64,000 nt of DNA from JBEKOF01 sp049513975 (lineage in GTDB: Bacteria; Verrucomicrobiota; Verrucomicrobiia; Limisphaerales; Palsa-1400), in assembly GCA_049513975.1 (NCBI GenBank), contig JBEKVM010000006.1:1-64000 (forward strand), read 5' to 3'. Position 1 is the first letter of the stretch; every line of letters starts with the position of its first letter. Made by a program: the position numbers and the translations under genes. Shown one piece after another: positions 1-7,038 of the stretch. The notes below the pieces were generated by a model. That model made no database searches, was not told the origin of the DNA, and worked only from the letters and a program-made list of their open reading frames with translations.

Positions 1-75
1 TTTGTTGGGGGCGGCCAGCATGGCGCGACGAATCGCACCCACCTGACCCGGCGCAATCGGGGTTCGAGGACGCAT
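1..75 (-). CDS. N-terminal 25 codons of an unidentified protein, cut by the window edge
   Basis: An open frame starts with ATG at 75 and continues without a stop to base 1 (MRPRTPIAPGQVGAIRRAML...). The Arg/Pro-rich opening followed by a short amphipathic stretch would fit the start of a small DNA-binding or transposase-type protein, but 25 residues are too few to assign a family. The upstream side (76-159) is relatively AT-rich and could hold its promoter. Identity is unknown. Confidence 0.35.
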   Translation of the reverse strand, partial: MRPRTPIAPGQVGAIRRAMLAAPNK

Positions 76-159
76 AAGTTCCCCAAACCTACATTAGTGT
101 TCTTTTGATTGCAAGTCAGTATCAGCCGCCGCGAGAGGCGGCAAGTTTGGAACAGCAGT

Positions 160-723
160 TCAGTAATACTCATAAATACCGTCGGTTATCTTGCGGTAAG
201 TCCAATAAATTAACGGGTTGTTCGAGCGCAGTCGGTGTGGAGTGTAGTTGAGTAACCCAGGCTCACATACGACATCCAAACCGAGCCAAGACTGGCCGCG
301 GCCTCCCGTCGCATGCCCCCCAAAAATCTCAATGCGAACAACGGTATTGCTGCTAAAAAACGACATTCCCTGAACGCCAAACTGCGGCAACCTCTTACGA
401 GAGAAAAAATCAACACTCCTTGGATTCAGCGCGGCAATTGCAGGAGGTAGCGCATTTGTGTCCGGCCGCATCCAATGGTAGTCGGTCTCAGAGTCCTTGA
501 ACTTGTCTGCCAAAGCATCGCAATCGCGCTTTAAAGCACCCCACCCGCCCGCCGACTGAACTCGCTCCAAAATATGCTGCCGCTGCGTGCGCCGCTCCAT
601 CCACGTCGGCGGCCAATATACAGAATAATAGTAAGGCAGCAAAAAGCAGCACGCTAGAATCACCAAAAGGATCCAAAAAATCCGACCGGACGACCGATCT
701 GTTTGTCGTGAGAAATCTTCCAT
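160..723 (-). CDS. Hypothetical membrane-anchored protein, 187 aa
   Basis: I do not recognise a family. The protein begins with about 13 polar residues (MEDFSRQTDRSSG), then one strongly hydrophobic segment at about residues 14-38 (IFWILLVILACCFLLPYYYS), and the rest is soluble. This suggests a single-pass protein with its C-terminal domain outside the cytoplasm. It lies 21 bp downstream of the gene at 745-1317 on the same strand, so the two are probably co-transcribed. No catalytic motif is visible. Confidence 0.6.
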   Translation of the reverse strand: MEDFSRQTDRSSGRIFWILLVILACCFLLPYYYSVYWPPTWMERRTQRQHILERVQSAGGWGALKRDCDALADKFKDSETDYHWMRPDTNALPPAIAALNPRSVDFFSRKRLPQFGVQGMSFFSSNTVVRIEIFGGHATGGRGQSWLGLDVVCEPGLLNYTPHRLRSNNPLIYWTYRKITDGIYEYY

Positions 724-744
724 TTGCGTTGTATTACCTAACGA

Positions 745-1317
745 TTATTCAACTAACTTCGGCAGACATTCAAGCCAGAACTCGACATTGCAAAACAGCT
801 TCGCCGTGAAATCTTCGGACCACAATTGGCTCTTGCGCAGGAATTTCCGCTTTTCCGAGGGCGTGTTCGCCACACGGTATCGCCGTATGGCCCGCCGCAG
901 TTTCACCGCTTCGCTTGCGGTCACTTCCCGATCTTCCCGTTTCCCAAGCGGAAGGTGTTCACGGCCAATGACGCCCCAATACCGGCCCGGCTTTTGTTCC
1001 ATCACCGGCATTTCCTCTTTCTTCGCCATGTATCGCTTGCCCGCGTAGGCAAACGCGCCCTTGATCGTCCTGAGACGCTCCACACGAGTCCCGGCCAGGT
1101 AGTGCGCGAAATCGCCACTTCCCACCACCCCAAACCAATTGCGGGACACCCAACACTTTAGCGAGTCCGCCCCATAGACTTCGCCATTCGGGAATTCCCC
1201 GCCGTCCGGCAGTTCGGCCCAAACACTCATCACCGCACACTGGATTGAGCCGTTCAGTTCAATCTCCTCTTTCCAGTGTTCGCCGCCCGCGTGAACACGC
1301 ACCCGGCGCAGACTCAC
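745..1317 (-). CDS. Hypothetical protein, about 190 aa (start uncertain)
   Basis: The open frame reaches further upstream to 1674, but that part runs antisense to a toxin-antitoxin pair and has Ser/Arg-rich shadow composition. I therefore place the start at GTG 1317, or alternatively at ATG 1230 (MSVWAELPDGGEF). The product has mixed alpha/beta composition and a basic C-terminal third (RRAIRRYRVANTPSEKRK), with no signal peptide or membrane segment. It precedes the membrane protein at 160-723 by 21 bp and probably shares its transcript. The family is not recognised. Confidence 0.5.
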   Translation of the reverse strand: MSLRRVRVHAGGEHWKEEIELNGSIQCAVMSVWAELPDGGEFPNGEVYGADSLKCWVSRNWFGVVGSGDFAHYLAGTRVERLRTIKGAFAYAGKRYMAKKEEMPVMEQKPGRYWGVIGREHLPLGKREDREVTASEAVKLRRAIRRYRVANTPSEKRKFLRKSQLWSEDFTAKLFCNVEFWLECLPKLVE

Positions 1318-1330
1318 GGATTCCCCACGC

Positions 1331-1390
1331 TCCTCTTTAAATCGAAACCGCCAGGAGATTTGAAAGACGTTTGCAGACGCGCGCGGAGGC
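1331..1390 (+). repeat. Left copy of an imperfect direct repeat flanking a toxin-antitoxin module
   Basis: This stretch contains TCCTCTTTAAATCGAAACC followed by CCAGG and ends in CGCGGAGGC. A diverged copy with the same order of blocks lies at 1928-1990, just after the toxin gene. The two copies bracket the module at 1406-1908. Confidence 0.5.
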
Positions 1391-1405
1391 TTGTATGATG
1401 GACTT

Positions 1406-1621
1406 ATGAAACTAATGGAAATTGAACAAGAAGCACTGGCTCTTCCTGATCGCGATCGCGCCTCGCTTGCTGCAAAACTCCTCGAGACACTGCCGCCGCC
1501 GGGAACGGACGTCTCGGATGAGGAGGTTGAGCAGCGCGAACGGGAGATGGAGTCGGGGCAGGTGACCGCGATTTCCCATGAGGAGTTCGTCCGCCGTGTC
1601 CAAGAGCAAAGAGGCCGATGA
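1406..1621 (+). CDS. Addiction-module antitoxin (TIGR02574-like)
   Basis: This 71-residue acidic protein (MKLMEIEQEALALPDRDRAS...) has the pattern of the small antitoxins paired with ParE/RelE toxins: an N-terminal helix, a LAAKLLETL helix, an acidic linker and a C-terminal segment HEEFVRRVQEQ that would wrap the toxin. I start at ATG 1406 rather than the upstream in-frame codon at 1391 because the family usually begins a few residues before the conserved 'ALALP.eeRa.LA' stretch. Its stop overlaps the toxin start by 4 bp (ATGA, 1618-1621), which implies translational coupling. It is expected to neutralise the toxin and repress the shared promoter. Confidence 0.85.
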   Translation: MKLMEIEQEALALPDRDRASLAAKLLETLPPPGTDVSDEEVEQREREMESGQVTAISHEEFVRRVQEQRGR

Positions 1622-1908
1622 AGGCGGTTTATCACCCGGCTGTTCAGGGAGATGTTTCTCGGATTCTGCGCCACTACGACAGCATCAACGGCCAGTTGGG
1701 CGACGAATTTTGGGAGGAGTTGAATTCATTCATCCAGCGGGCCGTCGCCAACCCACAACATTTTCATTTCCAAGCGAGAGACCGGCGGCGGGTCAACTTG
1801 AAGCGCTTCCCGTATCACTTCCTGTTTCGGGAAGTCCCCGGCGGCATCCGCATCACCGTCGTACGCCACCATAAACAACACCCTGAGCATGGACTCAAGC
1901 GACGTTAG
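1618..1908 (+). CDS. ParE/RelE-family toxin
   Basis: The 96-residue protein has the compact ParE/RelE fold pattern: MKAVYHPAVQGDVSRILRHY, a helix with FWEELNSFIQRAVANP, and the closing strands RRVNLKRFPYHFLFREV then IRITVVRHHKQHP. The 'R.v.l.rFPy.i.Y/f' core and the final 'aV.H..r.P' motif are typical of plasmid-stabilisation toxins that act on gyrase or ribosome-bound mRNA. Which target applies cannot be told from the sequence. It overlaps the antitoxin by 4 bp, and the pair is flanked by imperfect direct repeats, suggesting acquisition as a unit. Confidence 0.87.
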   Translation: MKAVYHPAVQGDVSRILRHYDSINGQLGDEFWEELNSFIQRAVANPQHFHFQARDRRRVNLKRFPYHFLFREVPGGIRITVVRHHKQHPEHGLKRR

Positions 1909-2424
1909 CCGCGCGGATTGTCCGTGTTCCTCTTGAAATCGAAACCACCAGGTCGCGCCGGAATATGCGCTTTAGACAAGCCCGGCGGAGGCGGGGGGCG
2001 GCGCTGGGCGCCATCCCGCCGCCTCTCGCTGTCCGGTTCTGCTGGCAACACTCTCAACCTTACGACGAGGAAAAATATCTTCGTCAACTGGAACTTCGGC
2101 GCTCGCCCATCGCAGCTCTCGCTCGTCGGTACGCCCAAACCATGAACACTTAATCTTAAAAAAATGTTGCGCGGTTGTCCTCAGATGTTGTTCTACTTCG
2201 CCGCCGTGCCGTTCTGGTGTCACTGGCCCCCCTTGTTCGTGGCCGTGTTGGCAATGGCGACGATTGCGGCCTTGAGCGGCGCACTCAGCGAAGGCCACGC
2301 GGCGACCACCGCAGCCAGGTCCGGCTCAAGCGGTTTCTCAATCTGTGCGCGTATTTGTGTATAGCCCCTTTCCCCTCTTGCGTAGCATATTGATTCTCAG
2401 CAACTTGCGGATTGTGGGCGCAGG
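1909..2424. other. Intergenic stretch with no convincing gene
   Basis: It begins with the right copy of the repeat that flanks the toxin-antitoxin module (1928-1990). Several short open frames overlap on both strands but none has family-like composition or a supported start. The segment leads into the tRNA-like fragment at 2425. Confidence 0.5.
1928..1990 (+). repeat. Right copy of the imperfect direct repeat flanking the toxin-antitoxin module
   Basis: It carries TCCTCTTGAAATCGAAACC, then CCAGG, and ends in GGCGGAGGC, matching the blocks at 1331-1390 in the same order and orientation with point differences and a small length change in the middle. Confidence 0.5.
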
Positions 2425-2448
2425 CTTCGATTCCCTTCACCCGCTCCA
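2425..2448 (+). other. 3'-terminal tRNA-like fragment (T-loop to CCA), possible attachment-site remnant
   Basis: The bases read TTCGATT CCCTT CACCCGC TCCA, which is the T-loop, 3' T-stem strand, acceptor strand and CCA of a glycine-type tRNA. The sequence immediately upstream cannot complete the T-stem or the rest of a cloverleaf, so only the 3' end is present. Such fragments are commonly left where an integrase element inserted into a tRNA gene. A weaker match in the same orientation lies at 3581-3605. Confidence 0.55.
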
Positions 2449-2640
2449 TTGATAGAGAAAGTGCTGCTCGATGCCTGCTTGCCGCGTCCATTGCGCAGGT
2501 TCCGGCCCGGCCACGCGGTTCGCGCGCCGCAGGAGATGGGCTGGGGACATTCGAAGAATGGCGTGTCGCTAAAGGACGCTGAGTTGCAGTTCGACGCTTT
2601 TATCACGACGGATCAAAGCTTGCGCAACAGCCGCTCGTAG
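2449..2640 (+). pseudogene. DUF5615 (PIN-like) protein, truncated relic
   Basis: The 63-residue frame contains VLLDACLPRPLRRFRPGH, then EMGWGHSKNGVSLKDAE and FDAFITTDQSL, matching the order of motifs of DUF5615 PIN-like proteins (Asp near the start, 'GW...NG.LL..A', 'FD..iT.D..L'). The family continues for about 50 more residues, but this copy stops shortly after the TTDQ motif where it runs into the 3' end of the convergent toxin gene. It begins (TTG 2449 or GTG 2461) right after the tRNA-like fragment. It is most likely a broken copy. Confidence 0.6.
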
Positions 2641-2876
2641 TCATCGTGCCTGCCGATCCAAAACCAAAGGAAACAGCCATCCTCAAAGGTTGCCAGGGCG
2701 CGGAAACCCGACCCCGCCCGCACTGACCAGAGATCGTGTTTGATTCTCTTGAAGGCGAGAGATTTCAAGCCGGGTTGCTTTTCCCAAAGGGCGAAATTCT
2801 TGCGCGCGATCTTTTGAACCTGTGGCGGCAAACGCTTGAAACACGTCCAAAAATCCGGCAACGCACTTGATTTCAC
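2613..2876 (-). CDS. RelE-like toxin of a type II toxin-antitoxin pair
   Basis: The 87-residue protein shows the RelE/HigB-like outline: an N-terminal helical hairpin (FWTCFKRLPPQVQKIARKNF), an 'AFKRIK...WSVRAGSGFRAL' strand pair and a terminal 'CFLWFWIGRHDDYERLL' motif. The 'WFWIGsH.eYd.ll' ending is characteristic of a family of small toxins paired with short antitoxins of the type found next door. It overlaps the upstream antitoxin by 4 bp (ATGA at 2876-2873). Its 3' end overlaps the convergent DUF5615 relic by 28 bp. Confidence 0.8.
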   Translation of the reverse strand: MKSSALPDFWTCFKRLPPQVQKIARKNFALWEKQPGLKSLAFKRIKHDLWSVRAGSGFRALATFEDGCFLWFWIGRHDDYERLLRKL

Positions 2877-3076
2877 GGGAAAGGTGTCGTCTTCCCCGCG
2901 CGATGACTGGCCTTGGCTTTTTTGATGAGCGGGTCCAATTTTCCGGCGCGGGCGTCCACTGCAATTTTCTCATCCCAAAGCGTTTCGCGGTATTCCAGCA
3001 ACCAATCAGCCACAGCATGAATATCCCTGGGTTTAAGCTGTGTGATTGCGGATTCAATTTCTTGCACAGTACTCAT
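2873..3076 (-). CDS. Antitoxin partner of the RelE-like toxin
   Basis: The 67-residue protein MSTVQEIESAITQLKPRDIH... matches the layout of the short antitoxins that precede RelE-like toxins: a helical N-terminus ending in 'wl.Eyre..WD.ki..D..aGklD.Li..A' and a disordered tail (KASHRAGKTTPFP). The four-base overlap with the toxin start indicates coupling. Function is inferred from family pattern and position. No DNA-binding motif can be demonstrated by eye. Confidence 0.75.
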   Translation of the reverse strand: MSTVQEIESAITQLKPRDIHAVADWLLEYRETLWDEKIAVDARAGKLDPLIKKAKASHRAGKTTPFP

Positions 3077-3381
3077 GGCGGAAAGGTATCCGATTGGTGC
3101 GCGGATGACAAGTCTGCCAATGGAGCGCGGGGGAAAGAGGGCGTGCGCGTCAAATCTCTGTGGTTGCGGCGCTTCAAAAGGCCAAGCCGAATGCCAACAC
3201 GCGAATGCTCTGGCCGTGCCAGCGCTGTCGGCTCTCGCTCCACAGCTTTTTCGGGAAGACCTTCCCCTCTATCCGCCCAGAATTGCCCTGGGCCTTGGCT
3301 GCTTCGCATTCCTGCCGTTTTGTCAGTGTGTCAAGTGCCGTATCTCAGCTCAACGACCCGCCTGCCGCCTATCACACGACA

Positions 3382-3450
3382 AAGCGACTGGGGTTGGTGG
3401 CGGGACCGCATTCATGGAAACTCAGCGACCGCATTTTGGAGCGCTTCCAC
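3382..3450 (+). repeat. Dispersed repeat, copy 1 (second copy at 4247-4320)
   Basis: It contains AAGCGACTGGGG, then GGTGGCGGGACCGC, TTCATGGAAACTC and GCGACCGC. The copy at 4247-4320 has the same blocks in the same order with scattered substitutions. Neither copy is inside a convincing gene. Confidence 0.6.
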
Positions 3451-3580
3451 ATTGATCGGCTGTTCCAAGACACCGACATGGGATTGCCCGCGATGATGCC
3501 GATGGTGTCCAAAGGTTGCGTCACAAGCAGAACGTAGCCCCACCCCGCCGCCGGGAGCAACTGGATTTGCGCGGGTTCCG

Positions 3581-3605
3581 GGTTCCATTCGCTCCACCCG
3601 CTCCA
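3581..3605 (+). other. Weak second tRNA-3'-end-like sequence
   Basis: GGTTCCATT followed by CGCTC and CACCCGCTCCA resembles the fragment at 2425-2448 and shares its last 11 bases exactly and in the same orientation. The T-loop is not canonical (TTCCATT), and the sequence contains an internal CGCTCCAC duplication, so a chance match is possible. Confidence 0.25.
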
Positions 3606-3711
3606 CTTGCGAGCTCGCAAAATGACGATACTGTAATGTTAATTCCATTGTGTGTTCATTCACGCCGGGTAGTTTTTTTCCCGCACGACACAATCAACCA
3701 AAAGGAAAACA

Positions 3712-4047
3712 GTGAAAATGCGATTAGCTGTTTGTTCGATGCTGGCCGCGGGCTTGCTCGCCGGCTGCGCAACGGAGAATGAATCCCAGCTTCAGGCGGA
3801 GGCGAAAATCAGCAAGGCCGACGCCCAGGCCACCGCCCTCACCAAGGCCCCGAACGGAACCTGCAAGGATTGCGAGTTGGAACGGGAACATGGCAAACTT
3901 ATCTGGTCTTTTTGCTTCACCACCCCGGATTCAAAAGACATCACCGAGGTCAATGTGGATGCGATGACCGGAGCCATCGTCAACGTCGAGCACGAAAAGG
4001 CGACAAAAGAAAAAGGGGAAAAGGAAAAGGAGGAAGGCAACAAATAG
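3712..4047 (+). CDS. PepSY-domain lipoprotein, 111 aa
   Basis: The N-terminus MRLAVCSMLAAGLLAGC is a lipoprotein signal with lipobox LAGC, so the mature protein would be lipid-anchored at Cys. The body ISKADAQATALTKAP... through SKDITEVNVDAMTGAIVNVE matches the PepSY pattern (helix, then strands ending in 'V.vDa.TG.vv'). It ends in a Lys/Glu-rich tail. GTG at 3712 sits five bases after an AAGGA box, so I prefer it over the in-frame ATG at 3718. A cysteine pair (CKDCE) and a further Cys lie in the PepSY domain. The gene appears to stand alone. Confidence 0.8.
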   Translation: MKMRLAVCSMLAAGLLAGCATENESQLQAEAKISKADAQATALTKAPNGTCKDCELEREHGKLIWSFCFTTPDSKDITEVNVDAMTGAIVNVEHEKATKEKGEKEKEEGNK

Positions 4048-4369
4048 CGCGGCTCAATTCGCCATAACGTCAACAGGCGCGTACGCGTGCTCCGTCCAGA
4101 CGAAAGACGGCACGGCGAGGTTCAAAATGGTAATTCTGGAGGAAACGTCGCGATCCTTCCGTCAACAAGAGTTGCCAGCCTGGCCCCATGCAGGGTCGCC
4201 AGAGCGGCCAGGTAATTATACTTCCGCCAATTGCCGCAATGGGGGCGAAGCGACCGGGGCTGCTGGCGGGCCCGCGATTCATGGAAACTCGGCGACCGCC
4301 TCTTTGCGCGCTTCCTCATTTGTTTTCCCGTTTTTTGGTTATGGGTTAGTAGATTGTTGTTTTGACATC
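4048..4369. other. Intergenic region containing repeat copy 2
   Basis: No gene is supported. Apart from the dispersed repeat at 4247-4320, the stretch leads up to the transposase fragment that begins (3' end) at 4368. Confidence 0.45.
4247..4320 (+). repeat. Dispersed repeat, copy 2
   Basis: The blocks AAGCGACCGGGGC, TGGCGGGCCCGCGATTC, ATGGAAACTCGGCGACCGC and GCGCGCTTCC align with 3382-3450 in the same orientation. The separation is about 865 bp. Confidence 0.6.
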
Positions 4370-4670
4370 AGGGGAGATTAACCCCGTTTGTGGAAACTGT
4401 CAAAAGTTCATGGACAGTCCAAACGTGAACGGCCAGCCCTGCCGCCATTGCCGGGGTCATTTTGTGGGCGGAATGCACGCGGCAGAAGTTGAAATGGGCA
4501 GCCATGAGGATGACTGACCAACGGTGGTTTGCCAGAATCTTGGAATATCCGAGCGTCTTGCGGGTGAAGCGCCGGTTGAACAGGCGGACAGAAAGGTTTG
4601 TGCGTTCCGCATGGTTGGTTGTGGCCCGCGCCATGTTGGGCGTTCCAAGGCGCGCTCTGCGGCGAACCGA
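4368..4670 (-). pseudogene. IS1-family transposase, C-terminal fragment
   Basis: Reading the minus strand from about 4670 gives ARLGTPNMARATTNHAERTN, LSVRLFNRRFTRKTLGYSK, AHFNFCRVHSAH and TPAMAAGLAVHVWTV before a TGA stop. This aligns nearly residue for residue with the C-terminal 85 or so residues of the intact transposase at 22271-23248, including the catalytic Glu of 'HxERxNLS'. Everything upstream of this region, including the zinc ribbon and two catalytic Asp residues, is missing. The fragment abuts the truncated alcohol dehydrogenase head to head at about 4670-4680. Confidence 0.85.
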
Positions 4671-4682
4671 CAGGGCGCGATC

Positions 4683-5282
4683 ATGATGTGTTCCTCGGCC
4701 ACGGCACTGCACGCCCTGCGCAAAGCCCAAATGCAGGCGGGCGAATCGGTCGCGGTTTTTGGTTTTGGCGGGCTGGGTTTTTCGGCGGTGCAACTGGCCC
4801 AGGCCCTCGGCGCCGGCGACATTTTTGCCGTGGATATCAACCCGAAAAAACTGCGCATGGCGGCGCGCTTCGGGGCCATTCCCATAGACGCCGGCAAGGG
4901 CGATGCCGCGGGACAAATCATGGAAGCGACCCAGGGCCGCGGGGTGGATGTCGCGCTGGAACTGATCGGCCGGCCCGAAACCATGGACGGCGCGGTGCGT
5001 TGCCTCGGCCGGCTTGGCCGCGCCGCCCTGGCGGGGTTGACCCGCCAATCGTTTCCCGTCTCTCCCTACGACAACCTGCTCAACAAGGAAGCGCAGATCA
5101 TCGGCGTGTCCGATCATTTGGCGTCCGAACTTCCCCTGTTGCTGCAACTGGCGCGCGGCGGCAAGCTGCAAATTCCGGCCGCGGTCACGCGCATCATTCC
5201 GCTGGACGCCAAGGCGATCAACGCGGCCCTGGACGGGCTGGAAGGCGCCAGCGATCACATCCGCACCGTCATCAAGCCTTAG
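4683..5282 (+). pseudogene. Zinc-type alcohol dehydrogenase, C-terminal (Rossmann) half only
   Basis: The frame MMCSSATALHALRKAQMQAG, then VAVFGFGGLGFSAVQLAQAL and IFAVDINPKKLRMAARFGA, is the NAD(P)-binding half of a medium-chain dehydrogenase, with the GxGxxG motif as GFGGLG. The catalytic N-terminal domain with the zinc-binding Cys/His residues is absent. Upstream of about 4675 the same frame reads antisense to a transposase fragment. ATG at 4683 could still permit translation, but a catalytically complete enzyme is not possible. The stop codon TAG lies on the first bases of the palindromic element at 5280-5406. Confidence 0.8.
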
Positions 5283-5406
5283 CAGCCCGTTAAAAAAAAG
5301 GGTTCCAGTCCCGCCGCGTGAGGGCACGCGGCCTACATTTCCCTCGCAAAGCATGCATCTGTTGCAGGCCCGGTGCCCTCACCGGGCCTTTTTTAACGCG
5401 CTGCTA
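5280..5406. mobile_element. Small palindromic MITE-like element with internal terminator
   Basis: The left end TAGCAGCCCGTTAAAAAAAA and the right end, read on the opposite strand, TAGCAGCGCGTTAAAAAAGG form about 20-bp terminal inverted repeats around a 127-bp element with no coding capacity. Inside the right half is a strong hairpin (5367-5388) followed by T6. Size, ends and lack of genes fit a miniature inverted-repeat element. The left end supplies the stop codon of the truncated dehydrogenase. Confidence 0.55.
5367..5394 (+). terminator. Rho-independent terminator
   Basis: GGCCCGGTG, loop CCCT, CACCGGGCC, then TTTTTT: a perfect 9-bp stem with a T-tract, placed downstream of the truncated dehydrogenase. 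Confidence 0.8.
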
Positions 5407-5419
5407 GCCCGGCCACTGG

Positions 5420-5824
5420 CTACTTCTTCTCTTTAAGCAGTTTGACGCCGCACTGGCCGCAGAAGCTGTCCGACCCCGGCGATTTGTGGCCGCAGGCGGC
5501 GCAAAGGATTTGGGATTTTTCGTGCCGGCGATGAATCAGCAGGTTGCGAATGTAAGGAATCCAGGTGAAGGCGTAGGCAAAAATAAAGACCGAATCGCGC
5601 TCGTAAAACACCGCATAGGACAACAGGAGAAGCGACCCCGCCAGGCTCAACCACCAGAACAGGGGCGGCACCACCACCTGCTGGCGCTTTTCGGTGGCAT
5701 ACCATTGCACCAGAAAGCGCGTGGAAAAAACAGCGTTGCCCGCCCAGCCGATCACTTTCCAGGCCGACCAGGCGATGCCGAGGAAATGGCCGTTCGGCCA
5801 GAGCAGATGAGTCAGCCAATCCAT
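5420..5824 (-). CDS. LABN-domain membrane protein with C-terminal zinc ribbon
   Basis: The 134-residue protein carries the lipid-A-disaccharide-synthase N-terminal (LABN) pattern: WKVIGWAGNAVFSTRFLVQW, ...FWWLSLAGSLLLLSYAVFY and a third helix ending in YIRNLLIHRR. These would form three membrane helices (about residues 18-36, 55-73 and 80-98). Unusually for the family it ends in a small zinc ribbon, CAACGHKSPGSDSFCGQCG. Stand-alone LABN proteins are usually found with lipid or glycan genes, but their role is unclear. The gene follows the thioredoxin gene at 5842 by 17 bp and is probably co-transcribed with it. Confidence 0.8.
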   Translation of the reverse strand: MDWLTHLLWPNGHFLGIAWSAWKVIGWAGNAVFSTRFLVQWYATEKRQQVVVPPLFWWLSLAGSLLLLSYAVFYERDSVFIFAYAFTWIPYIRNLLIHRRHEKSQILCAACGHKSPGSDSFCGQCGVKLLKEKK

Positions 5825-5841
5825 TTTTGCGCGCCCCGGGG

Positions 5842-7038
5842 CTATTCGCCGAGAAGATGCTCGATTTTATTGGTAAAATCGAAGCCGGCGTTGATGTAGC
5901 GCAGCACGCCTTTTTTATCCACCAGCCACATGGCGGGAAGGTCTTTGACGCCAAATTCCACCGCATACTTGGTCTCCCAGTACTTGCCGTCGAAAAACTG
6001 CGGCCACGCCATCTTTTGCTCGGCCACAAAATTGGTCAAACTCGCCTTCTCCTCGTCCAGATCAATGCCCGCGATCTCAAATCCTTTGGCATGGAACTTG
6101 TCGTAGGCCTCCTTGACGGTGGGCAGCATCTCCACACAAGGCTGGCACCATGTCGCCCAGAAATCCACCAGCACCACTTTCCCCCGCATCTTGTCCAGGT
6201 CAACCTCGCGCCCGTCCAGGGCCGCGTATTTCAACGCCAATGGCTTCCCCACCCTCTCCAGTTGCTTTTGCATGGCCGCCGCCGAGTCCTTGATTTCGGC
6301 GGAGGCATCCGCGGTGGCGGCGATTTCCTTGACCACGTCGCGGGACTTTTCCGGATCGCTGAATTCGGCCAGGTCCATCAGCATGGCGATGACTTTGGGA
6401 TGTTTGGGGAACTCCTTCTGCAACAGCCGCGTCCCTTTTTCAAATTCCACCAGCATGGCGGCATCACCCTCGGACTCCTTGTCATGCACCGCCTTTTCCA
6501 CCGCCTGATGGCGCAAGTCAAAACGCTCATCCTCCGGCAATTTGGGATCGGCCAGAATCCCTTTCAACGCCGCCTCCAGCCGGGCCTGCTGGTTGGTGGC
6601 CGCGGCTTCATTCACCACGAATGACAAGGCGCCATACTCGCTGAGTTTGGCCTCGATGGCATTGGTATCGTCGGGGAAGCGGGTATAATAATCCTTGGAT
6701 TTGTCGGCAATGGCCTGGGCGTAGGGCGTGAGAAAGCGCATTTGCTCCTCCGGCGAGGGTTCCTTCAATTGCCATGTGTCCGGAAACGGGGGGCGCGTGG
6801 AGATGGCTTCCCGGAGTTCCATCCAGGCGGCGCCGGCCTCCTTGGCGGCCAGCGTGTGTGAAAGAAGGTCCGGCTTGGCCCCGGCCAGGCCCGCGCCAGC
6901 CCCAACGGGAGCGTTGGTCCTGGCTTCGGTTTTGGCGTCCTGCGCCGGAGCGGGACCCGCCGGGAGAAATGCCGCCAGCCAGGCCACAACCGCCACCGCG
7001 CCAAACAAGGCCATCCGCCGAAACAAATTCTTTTTCAT
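5842..7038 (-). CDS. TlpA-like thioredoxin-fold lipid-side oxidoreductase, 398 aa
   Basis: I start at ATG 7038 (MKKNLFRRMALFGAVAVVAW), which gives an Ala-rich signal peptide or anchor ending near residue 33. The open frame reaches further upstream, but without a signal. The middle (about residues 90-265) is helical and Ala/Glu-rich. The C-terminal third is a TlpA/ResA-type thioredoxin domain: VVLVDFWATWCQPC with the redox pair Cys298/Cys301, and LPAMWLVDKKG containing the cis-Pro loop. It would act as a periplasmic thiol-disulfide reductase. It is followed by the LABN gene 17 bp downstream. Confidence 0.87.
   Translation of the reverse strand: MKKNLFRRMALFGAVAVVAWLAAFLPAGPAPAQDAKTEARTNAPVGAGAGLAGAKPDLLSHTLAAKEAGAAWMELREAISTRPPFPDTWQLKEPSPEEQMRFLTPYAQAIADKSKDYYTRFPDDTNAIEAKLSEYGALSFVVNEAAATNQQARLEAALKGILADPKLPEDERFDLRHQAVEKAVHDKESEGDAAMLVEFEKGTRLLQKEFPKHPKVIAMLMDLAEFSDPEKSRDVVKEIAATADASAEIKDSAAAMQKQLERVGKPLALKYAALDGREVDLDKMRGKVVLVDFWATWCQPCVEMLPTVKEAYDKFHAKGFEIAGIDLDEEKASLTNFVAEQKMAWPQFFDGKYWETKYAVEFGVKDLPAMWLVDKKGVLRYINAGFDFTNKIEHLLGE

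Larger units (their letters stand above)
3077..3711. other. Intergenic accessory stretch with repeat copy and tRNA-like 3' end
   Basis: Overlapping open frames exist on both strands but show no coherent family-like composition. The stretch holds one copy of a dispersed repeat (3382-3450) and a weak tRNA-3'-end-like sequence (3581-3605). It ends with a good ribosome-binding site, AAAGGAAAAC, in front of the lipoprotein gene. Confidence 0.5.

Noticed and set aside
2285..2491. Minus-strand coding frame reading MERVKGIEACAHNPQ
   Set aside because: This phrase is the known false translation of the antisense of a tRNA 3' end, as is the similar VERVERMEPG frame at 3412-3693.
4371..5354. Minus-strand 328-codon open frame across the dehydrogenase
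   Set aside because: Only the last 85 or so codons (transposase end) have family-like sequence. The rest is antisense to the dehydrogenase half and has shadow composition.
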